This document shows, piece after piece, positions 1 to 5,362 of a DNA stretch of 6,905 nucleotides. A program made the translations under genes and the position numbers. This stretch comes from Pseudomonas sp. (GTDB lineage: Bacteria; Pseudomonadota; Gammaproteobacteria; Pseudomonadales; Pseudomonadaceae). The stretch spans positions 11,142 through 18,046 of the forward strand of contig DQGF01000490.1 of assembly GCA_003525045.1 (NCBI GenBank). Direction: 5' to 3'. The notes beneath the pieces are model-generated. The model was not told the DNA's origin. It saw only the letters and a program-made list of their open reading frames with translations, and did not search any database. The stretch's first letter is position 1. Each line of letters opens with the position of its first letter.

Positions 1-1
1 C

Positions 2-688
2 GCCGTCGCCAGCATGGTCTGGTCGACCATCTTCGCTTACGACAAAGCCAAGCTCGCCACCGCGCCAAGTAGCATCGGCGACTTCTTCGATACACAGAAA
101 ATCCCTGGCAAACGCGGCTTGCGCAAGAACCCCAAGGGCACGTTGGAATGGGCGTTGCTGGCCGACGGGGTGAGCAAGGAGCAGGTTTATCAAGTGCTGA
201 GCACACCGGCCGGCCTGGATCGTGCCTTCAAAAAACTGGACAGCATTAAGAAGGACATCATCTGGTGGGAGTCCGGTGCCCAGGCACCGCAGCTACTGGC
301 TGACGGCGCTGTGGTCATGACCCAGGCTTACAACGGCCGCATCCAGGATGCCGTGCAAAAAGACGCCAAGTCTTTCGCTATTGTCTGGGATGGACAAGTT
401 TATGACTTCGAATGGTGGGGCATTCCAAAAGGCTCGAAAAATGCCAAGGCCGCTGCTGATTTCATCGCCTTCGCGTCTAAGCCTGAAGTGACCTCTCAAC
501 TGTCACGCTACATCGCCTACGCACCGCCACGTACCAAGGCGCTGCCGCTGATCGATGCCCAGATCCTCAAGGACTTGCCGACTGCTACCGCCAACTTCAA
601 TAACGCAGTGCAGATCGACCCGAGCTTCTGGACTGACAACTTCGACGCGATCAACAAGCGCTTCCAAGTCTGGCTGACCCAGGCCTGA
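2..688 (+). CDS. PotD-like ABC transporter substrate-binding protein (5' truncated by window edge)
   Basis: This is the C-terminal 228 residues of a periplasmic solute-binding protein of the spermidine/putrescine (PotD) type, which captures the ligand and delivers it to the permease pair encoded next. The reading frame is already open at base 2, so the ATG at 14 is internal and the true start and signal peptide lie outside. Family hallmarks are visible: VWSTIFAYD, PGKRGLRKNPKGTLE in the first hinge region, WWESGAQAPQLLADGAVV followed by AYNGR, then DFEWWGIPKGSKNAKAAADF and YIAYAPPRTKAL, ending FQVWLTQA. The paired tryptophans suit an aromatic ligand pocket for a cationic amine, but the ligand cannot be named. 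The first permease follows after 69 bases. The gene is intact at its 3' end. Family assignment is firm; substrate specificity is inference. Confidence 0.93.
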   Translation, partial: AVASMVWSTIFAYDKAKLATAPSSIGDFFDTQKIPGKRGLRKNPKGTLEWALLADGVSKEQVYQVLSTPAGLDRAFKKLDSIKKDIIWWESGAQAPQLLADGAVVMTQAYNGRIQDAVQKDAKSFAIVWDGQVYDFEWWGIPKGSKNAKAAADFIAFASKPEVTSQLSRYIAYAPPRTKALPLIDAQILKDLPTATANFNNAVQIDPSFWTDNFDAINKRFQVWLTQA

Positions 689-697
689 GACCGGTGA

Positions 698-724
698 AGG
701 TCGCTGCCCCTGGGGTGGCGACCT
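698..724 (+). promoter_or_regulatory. Intercistronic stem-loop between binding-protein and permease genes
   Basis: A perfect 7-bp inverted repeat, AGGTCGC (698-704) and GCGACCT (718-724), encloses a 13-base loop and starts ten bases after the binding-protein stop codon. No T-run follows, so it is not a classical intrinsic terminator. A 3' stem-loop that protects the mRNA or lets some transcripts stop is a common way for an importer operon to make more binding protein than permease; that role here is inference. Confidence 0.45.
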
Positions 725-757
725 GATAATTGCATTCGCAATACATTGGAGTGACTC

Positions 758-2026
758 ATGAATGTGACGATATCCGCGTCTGTCGGCGGCTCAAGCTGCG
801 CCGATGAGCAGGGCAAGGCCGAACAAGCCCGGTCTTATCGCCAGGCGCAACGCCGTGAATCGCGCAAGGCCCTGCTGCTGGCCGCGCCGTTACTGCTGTT
901 TTTACTGATCACTTTCATAACGCCCATCGGCATCCTGCTGATGCGCAGCGTGCAAAACCCGGAAGTTCCGGGCGCGCTACCCAACTTGACCCGGGCTTTA
1001 CAGCAATGGGACGAAGCGGGCACGCCTGGCACTGACACTTACGCTGTGCTGGCCCACGAGCTGGTGCAGGCCAGCGACAAAGACGAGCTCGGCACTGTCG
1101 CCCGGCGCTTGAATTTCTATAACCCGCAGATGCGCAGCCTGCTGCTGAAAACGGCCCGCCATTTAAACAACAAGGATTCGCAGGACTGGCGGGCGACCCT
1201 GCTAGGCATTGATGCGCGCTGGGGCGACCAGGAAACCTGGCGCCTGCTCAAACGTGCCGCGCATTCGCCGACGCCCGATTACCTGCTCAGTGCTGTCGAC
1301 AGCAAGGTCGATAGCAGCGGCGATGTCGTCAGCCTGCCGGTCGAGGAATCGGTTTATCTGACGGCTTTTTCCCGCACTGTCTGGATCAGTGCCAGCGTTA
1401 CCCTGATCTGCCTCCTGCTCGCCTACCCGGTGGCCTGGCTGCTGGCCAATCTGCCCGCGCGGCAAAGCAATCGTCTGATGCTGTTGGTAATCGTGCCGTT
1501 CTGGACGTCATTGCTGGTGCGCACCACCGCTTGGTACGTGCTGCTGCAACCCAACGGCGTGGTCAATAATCTGCTCAGCGGCCTGGGCCTGGTCAGTCAG
1601 CCGCTGCACCTGATGTTCAACCGCACCGGGGTGTTGATTGGCATGACCCATATCATGTTGCCGTTCATGATCCTGGCCATTTACTCGGTGATGAAAGGCA
1701 TTTCCCCGGTGTACCTGCGGGCGGCTCAATCGCTAGGCGCCAGACCACTGTCCGCTTTCGTGCGCATTTATGTGCCGCAAACCTTGGCAGGCGTTGGGGC
1801 CGGTTGTTTTCTGGTGTTCGTCCTGTCTCTTGGTTACTACATCACGCCTGCTTTGTTGGGCGGGGCAGGTGACGAAATGATCAGCCAGTTGATTTCCGTG
1901 CAGACCAACCAGCAACTGAACTGGGGGTTGGCGGGGGCGCTGTCGGCTTATCTGGTGATCTTCACCGGCATTTTTTACTTCATATTCAACCGTCTGGTAG
2001 GCATCGATCGCCTGCGCTTCGGCTAA
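758..2026 (+). CDS. PotB-like ABC transporter permease with enlarged periplasmic loop
   Basis: This is an inner-membrane permease of a polyamine-type importer (binding-protein-dependent transport family), 422 residues. TM1 spans about residues 38-62 and is followed by a hydrophilic, mostly helical-looking insert (about 63-198, with IDARWGDQETW). The usual permease core starts near VYLTAFSRTVWIS and has several more membrane segments (TM2 about 207-231, TM3 about 240-262). The cytoplasmic EAA loop that docks on the ATPase is present at RAAQSLGAR (321-329) with the downstream VP at 339-340. E. coli PotB is shorter (under 300 residues); the extra length is nearly all the insert. The start is supported by GGAG at 748-751, six bases before ATG. 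The partner permease gene begins 12 bases after the stop, so the two are co-transcribed and probably translationally linked. Confidence 0.92.
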   Translation: MNVTISASVGGSSCADEQGKAEQARSYRQAQRRESRKALLLAAPLLLFLLITFITPIGILLMRSVQNPEVPGALPNLTRALQQWDEAGTPGTDTYAVLAHELVQASDKDELGTVARRLNFYNPQMRSLLLKTARHLNNKDSQDWRATLLGIDARWGDQETWRLLKRAAHSPTPDYLLSAVDSKVDSSGDVVSLPVEESVYLTAFSRTVWISASVTLICLLLAYPVAWLLANLPARQSNRLMLLVIVPFWTSLLVRTTAWYVLLQPNGVVNNLLSGLGLVSQPLHLMFNRTGVLIGMTHIMLPFMILAIYSVMKGISPVYLRAAQSLGARPLSAFVRIYVPQTLAGVGAGCFLVFVLSLGYYITPALLGGAGDEMISQLISVQTNQQLNWGLAGALSAYLVIFTGIFYFIFNRLVGIDRLRFG

Positions 2027-2038
2027 TCGGAGAAGACC

Positions 2039-2860
2039 ATGAAACCTCATTACTGGTCACGTCTTGAACGTTGGAGCGCACGCTGGGTCCGCTGGCACAC
2101 AGCGCTGGTGCTGTTTTTTCTGGTGGCGCCGATCCTGATCATCATGCCGCTGTCATTCAACTCCAGCTCGTATTTTTCCTACCCCATGACCGGCCTGTCG
2201 CTGCGCTGGTATGAAGCTGCGCTGGGCGATGCGCAATGGCAGCGGGCATTGCTCAATAGCCTGGGGATCGGTTTCGCCTCGACGCTGCTGGCGACCCTGC
2301 TCGGAACGTTGGCGGCAATGGGCTTGAGCCGGCCCGATTTTCCCTGGCGCGGGCTGATCATGCCGTTGCTGATCTCGCCAATGATCATCCCGATCGTGGT
2401 GGTCGCGGCGGGCTTTTATTACATCTTTGCGCCCTTGGGCCTGGTGAATTCCTACCTGGGTGTGATCCTGGCCCATACCGTTCTCGGCACACCGTTTGTG
2501 GTGATCACCGTCTGCGCGGCCCTGCAATCGTTCGACCACAACATGACCCGCGCCGCCCGCGGCCTGGGGGCTAAACCGTGGGTGTGCTTTCGACGGGTGA
2601 CCCTGCCGCTGATCACGCCGGGCGTTGCCACCGGCGCGGTGTTTGCCTTTGCCACCTCGTTTGATGAAGTGATCGTGGTGCTGTTCATTGGCGGTACGGA
2701 ACAGCGCACCGTGCCGCGACAGATGTGGAATGGCATCCGTGACCAGATCGACCCGTCGATCCTGGCAGTCGCGACCCTGTTGATCCTTTTTGTACTGGCG
2801 TTGTATGGCTGTGTGAACTGGCTGAGCAAGCGCAGCCAAGTCGCAGTGACGAATGACTAA
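2039..2860 (+). CDS. PotC-like ABC transporter permease
   Basis: This is the second inner-membrane permease subunit of the same importer, 273 residues, a normal length for PotC relatives. It opens with a cytoplasmic basic N-terminus (WSRLERWSARW), then TM1 about residues 20-40 and the family motif PLSFNSSSYFSYP just outside the membrane, followed by about five more hydrophobic segments. The EAA loop for ATPase contact is clear at RAARGLGAKPW (171-181) with LP at 189-190, and SFDEVIVVLFIGG near the C-terminal third is also typical of PotC proteins. GGAG at 2029-2032 lies six bases before the ATG. It would pair with the preceding permease as a heterodimer. The cognate ATPase is not in the window, so the importer is incomplete here. 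Confidence 0.93.
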   Translation: MKPHYWSRLERWSARWVRWHTALVLFFLVAPILIIMPLSFNSSSYFSYPMTGLSLRWYEAALGDAQWQRALLNSLGIGFASTLLATLLGTLAAMGLSRPDFPWRGLIMPLLISPMIIPIVVVAAGFYYIFAPLGLVNSYLGVILAHTVLGTPFVVITVCAALQSFDHNMTRAARGLGAKPWVCFRRVTLPLITPGVATGAVFAFATSFDEVIVVLFIGGTEQRTVPRQMWNGIRDQIDPSILAVATLLILFVLALYGCVNWLSKRSQVAVTND

Positions 2861-2910
2861 ATGACTGATCGCAACCCTGCTATTGACTGACCTGGACCTA
2901 GGAGCGAGCA

Positions 2911-3702
2911 ATGAACAAGCAAATGCGTGAGGATTTTTCTCGAGACGGAGCAGTGGTGGTGCGTGGACTGTTCAAGGACTGGATCGAGCCGCTGCGTGAA
3001 GCAGTCGCTTATAACTTGGCGCATCCAGGCCCGTTCTTCAAGAATTACAGCCCGGACCAGCCCCAAGGCCGCTTTTTCGGGGATTACTGCAACTGGCCCA
3101 ATAACCCCGGCTACCGGTCCTTTATTCAAGGCGGCCCCGGTGCGGCGCTCGCCCAGGATCTGATGGGTTCGCAGCGAGTAAGGATCTTTCATGAGCATGT
3201 GCTGATCAAGGAAGCGGGGAATAACAAGCCCACCCCTTGGCATCACGATGAGCCTTATTACTGTGTCACGGCCGAACAGACCGTCAGTATCTGGTTGCCG
3301 CTGGACCCCGTTGCCCGCAACTCAAGTGTCGAATTCGTCGCAGGGTCCCATCGCTGGGGCAAATTGTTCCGCCCACGAAAATTCACCGGGGTCGATTACG
3401 ACCATACGACACCACACCTGGAAATCATGCCCGACATCGAGGCGAACCGCGCCGACTACCCGATTCTGGGCTGGGATCTGGAACCTGGGGATGCCATTGC
3501 CTTCGACTATCTGACGGTCCATGGTGCGCCGGGCAATGCGTCCAATGAACACTCGCGCCGGGTTATCTCCACTCGCTGGTTAGGCGACAACGCACATTAT
3601 GTCGACAGGGGTGGCGAAACCTCACCGCCATACCCGCACCTCACCGGACGCTTGAAGACCGGCGATCCGTTACCCGACGATGAGTTTCCTTTTATCAAGT
3701 AA
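2911..3702 (+). CDS. Phytanoyl-CoA dioxygenase (PhyH) family Fe(II)/2-oxoglutarate oxygenase
   Basis: This is a predicted cytoplasmic non-heme iron oxygenase that couples 2-oxoglutarate decarboxylation to substrate hydroxylation or C-N/C-P oxidation. At 263 residues it has the usual single-domain PhyH length. The N-terminal signature is present (FSRDGAVVVRGLF). The iron triad is complete: HxD at H111-H112-D113 within TPWHHDEPYY, and the distal histidine H204 in LTVHGAPGN. R216 or R217 in HSRRVISTRW would bind the 2-oxoglutarate carboxylate. The core segment SVEFVAGSHRWG, where many family members have G-x-L-x-x-x-P-G-S-H, is also typical. AGGAG at 2900-2904 is six bases before ATG, and the gap from the permease is 50 bases, so it probably belongs to the importer operon and acts on the imported compound. 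Members act on very diverse substrates (phytanoyl-CoA, 2-aminoethylphosphonate, secondary metabolites), so the substrate is unknown. Confidence 0.88.
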   Translation: MNKQMREDFSRDGAVVVRGLFKDWIEPLREAVAYNLAHPGPFFKNYSPDQPQGRFFGDYCNWPNNPGYRSFIQGGPGAALAQDLMGSQRVRIFHEHVLIKEAGNNKPTPWHHDEPYYCVTAEQTVSIWLPLDPVARNSSVEFVAGSHRWGKLFRPRKFTGVDYDHTTPHLEIMPDIEANRADYPILGWDLEPGDAIAFDYLTVHGAPGNASNEHSRRVISTRWLGDNAHYVDRGGETSPPYPHLTGRLKTGDPLPDDEFPFIK

Positions 3703-3825
3703 ATGAGCAGGCCTTGGCCTGGCTACCGGGCAATGGGCCGACGCAGCCCATAAAGGCCTGCCCCAGCGTCAGGCCAGGGCGCTAGCCGCATCGACCTGGC
3801 TGCTCATCAAACAAACTGTCTAAGC
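3703..3825. repeat. Intergenic cluster of short inverted repeats at a composition boundary
   Basis: This is non-coding DNA between the dioxygenase and Rieske genes. CAGGCC (3708-3713) pairs with GGCCTG (3716-3721); ATGGGC (3733-3738) pairs with GCCCAT (3746-3751); GGCCTG (3755-3760) pairs with CAGGCC (3770-3775); GCCAGG (3773-3778) can pair with CCTGGC (3795-3800). The whole is bounded by ATGAGCAG (3703-3710) and CTGCTCAT (3800-3807). It begins directly after the stop codon. It may end the upstream transcript, although no T-run follows, or be a small mobile or recombination scar. No convincing promoter boxes were found for the downstream gene. Confidence 0.5.
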
Positions 3826-3843
3826 GTGTCAGCCAATAGTCGC

Positions 3844-3847
3844 GGAG
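3844..3847 (+). promoter_or_regulatory. Ribosome binding site that decides the Rieske oxygenase start
   Basis: GGAG lies eight bases before the ATG at 3856. The frame is open upstream to a GTG at 3826, but that codon has no purine-rich site at a useful distance. The later ATG at 3874 has AGAGG only three bases away, too close. ATG 3856 is therefore the best start. Confidence 0.65.
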
Positions 3848-3855
3848 TGAAGCCG

Positions 3856-4995
3856 ATGGAAAATCAGAGGAACATGATTGTTACGGACATGGCAGCGAGG
3901 TTACAGGGCATTGCTGCTCTTCCCGAGACCGAGGCTCAGTGCCTTCCTGGGAAATTCTACACTTGCCCAGACTTCTATCAGTTTGAGGTCGAGACCTTCC
4001 TTAAGAAGGAATGGCATTGCGTCGGTCGAGTCGATGAGGTGGCATCTCCTGGGGACTTTTTCACGACCTTTCTCTTCGAAGAGCCTCTCCTGATCAGCAG
4101 AGGTGACGATGGCGAGATCCGGACACTGTCCAATCTGTGTCGACACAGGGGCATGCTTCTGGCGGAGGGGCGAGGTACCACCCGGCGCTTCGTATGTTCC
4201 TACCACGCATGGAGCTATGCGCGGGACGGCCGATTGTCCAACGCGCCGCGGATGCAGGATAAAGGTGTCAACGCAGAGAACTGTAGCCTGCCGAGCTTTA
4301 GAACTGAGCTCTGGAACGGCTTTATATACGTCAATCTGGACGACAATGCCGCCCCGTTGAGCAGTCGGCTGCATAACTTGGAAGCACTTCTTGGCAATTA
4401 CGATACGCAGCAAATGCGAATTGTCCACACCCAGGAGGAGATCTGGAACACGAACTGGAAGTGCCTCGTCGAAAACTTTATGGAGGCCTATCATCTGTCG
4501 GTCGTACACCCCGGCACACTGCATCCCTATACGCCGACAGGCCTCAGCCGCAAGTCGATGTCCGACGACTCCTTTACGAGTTACTGCGCCAACTATCCTG
4601 AATCCGCCGAAACGCGAGGAACAGGTGCCCCGGGGTTATCGGAGGATGAGCGCAGACGCTCAACGTTGTTTTGTCTTTTCCCCACCCAAATAGCAAGCCA
4701 GGCTGCCACCCTGCTGGTGTCGCTGTCCATCCAGCCTTTGGCCGTCGACAAGATAATGGTCCGGTGGACAATGTCGACCTACTCGAACGAACTGACTAGC
4801 GATGAATTAGAGGCCAGGCTCGCTTTGTGGAACGAGGTTAACCGCGAAGACCGGGAGAAGCTTGAGCGGATGCAGCGCGGGCTGTCATCGCGGCATGCAC
4901 CCTCTGGGCCCCTGTCACCTGCAGATTTTGAAGGCACTATCTGGGACTTCTATCGATACCTCTCACGCAGCATCTCGCAACTCCAGACGCTCTAA
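3856..4995 (+). CDS. Rieske non-heme iron oxygenase, alpha subunit (choline monooxygenase / GbcA / CntA-like)
   Basis: This is the terminal oxygenase, 379 residues, receiving electrons from the ferredoxin encoded next. The Rieske [2Fe-2S] motif is CRH (C95, H97), sixteen residues, then CSYH (C114, H117). The catalytic domain has VENFMEAYHLSVVH, giving iron ligands H213 and H218, with the third ligand probably D332 in NREDREKLERMQRGLSS. The bridging residue between the two metal centres is E210 rather than the usual Asp, as in carnitine oxygenase CntA. Overall layout, length and the D-x-x-x-L-x-x-x-Q-x-G-L ending resemble oxygenases of quaternary ammonium compounds (choline, glycine betaine, carnitine, stachydrine) more than ring-dihydroxylating dioxygenases, and no beta-subunit gene is present. 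An N- or O-demethylation or monooxygenation is a reasonable guess; the substrate is unknown. It is less GC-rich than the genes to its left and uses AGA/AGG/ATA codons more freely, which suggests separate ancestry. Confidence 0.88.
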   Translation: MENQRNMIVTDMAARLQGIAALPETEAQCLPGKFYTCPDFYQFEVETFLKKEWHCVGRVDEVASPGDFFTTFLFEEPLLISRGDDGEIRTLSNLCRHRGMLLAEGRGTTRRFVCSYHAWSYARDGRLSNAPRMQDKGVNAENCSLPSFRTELWNGFIYVNLDDNAAPLSSRLHNLEALLGNYDTQQMRIVHTQEEIWNTNWKCLVENFMEAYHLSVVHPGTLHPYTPTGLSRKSMSDDSFTSYCANYPESAETRGTGAPGLSEDERRRSTLFCLFPTQIASQAATLLVSLSIQPLAVDKIMVRWTMSTYSNELTSDELEARLALWNEVNREDREKLERMQRGLSSRHAPSGPLSPADFEGTIWDFYRYLSRSISQLQTL

Positions 4996-5045
4996 GCCGA
5001 TAAGTAGCAAACTTCTATTTCACAATATTCAACGAGTTATATTTT
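4996..5045 (+). other. AT-rich spacer before the ferredoxin gene
   Basis: The 50-base gap between the oxygenase stop and the ferredoxin ATG is strikingly AT-rich for this window and contains AATATT (5024-5029) and TATATT (5038-5043). The only ribosome-binding-like sequence is ACGAG (5032-5036), nine bases before the ATG, so ferredoxin translation may rely on an unstructured AT-rich leader. TATATT is too close to the start codon to be a -10 box unless the message is leaderless. Confidence 0.35.
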
Positions 5046-5360
5046 ATGCCAAATGTAACGTGGAAATGTTTTGACGGAACAACTGTGTCCGCAGAAGTCG
5101 ATAGCGGCGTAAGTTTGATGGAGGCCGCCCTCAACCTTAACGTTACCGGCGTTTTCGGAGATTGTGGTGGCGCTTTATCGTGCGCCACTTGCCATGTTGT
5201 AGTCGATGAAACCTGGCACGACAGAGTGCCACGCCCGACCGACATGGAGACAGAAATGCTGGACATGGTTCAAGGAGGCAGAAGCAGTCTCAGCCGCCTG
5301 AGTTGCCAGATCCGGGTGAGCGATGAATTGGACGGCATCGTCCTGCATGTGGGGTCGTAG
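5046..5360 (+). CDS. Adrenodoxin/putidaredoxin-type [2Fe-2S] ferredoxin
   Basis: This is a soluble one-electron carrier of 104 residues, the usual length for the group. It should shuttle electrons from the FAD reductase encoded two bases downstream to the Rieske oxygenase encoded upstream. The four cluster ligands are C40, C46, C49 and C87 in a C-x5-C-x2-C-x37-C pattern (DCGGALSCATCHV and LSRLSCQI), the adrenodoxin-type spacing rather than the plant-type C-x4-C-x2-C. The acidic helix after the cluster loop (DMETEMLDMV, about 66-75) corresponds to the partner-docking region in adrenodoxin and putidaredoxin. Ferredoxins of this type mostly serve P450s but also some Rieske oxygenases, such as dicamba O-demethylase and the dioxin dioxygenase of Sphingomonas. 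The ribosome binding site is weak. No P450 is present in the window. Confidence 0.94.
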   Translation: MPNVTWKCFDGTTVSAEVDSGVSLMEAALNLNVTGVFGDCGGALSCATCHVVVDETWHDRVPRPTDMETEMLDMVQGGRSSLSRLSCQIRVSDELDGIVLHVGS

Positions 5361-5362
5361 TC

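Noticed and set aside
14..16. ATG as the start of the binding-protein gene
   Set aside because: The frame is open to the window edge and the encoded sequence begins in mid-domain with no signal peptide, so this Met is internal.
2852..2866. Tandem AATGACT repeat at the permease stop codon
   Set aside because: Two short copies across a stop codon are easily chance and point to no known function.
2153..2911. Long minus-strand open frame (252 codons) opposite the PotC-like permease
   Set aside because: It lies antisense to a strongly supported gene, is rich in His, Arg and Gln as expected from the complement of GC-rich codons, and has no family resemblance.
2911..3702. Specific assignment as 2-aminoethylphosphonate oxygenase (PhnY-like)
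   Set aside because: No PhnZ-type HD-domain partner or phosphonate transporter is present; family membership alone does not give the substrate.
3733..3780. Classical intrinsic terminator after the dioxygenase gene
   Set aside because: Hairpins are present but none is followed by a T-run on the + strand, so only a structured repeat region is claimed.
3826..3855. Upstream GTG start for the Rieske oxygenase (ten extra residues)
   Set aside because: No suitable ribosome binding site precedes it, whereas GGAG stands eight bases before the ATG at 3856.
3901..4524. Minus-strand open frame of 207 codons opposite the Rieske gene
   Set aside because: It is antisense to a gene with intact Rieske and iron-binding motifs and shows no recognisable domain.
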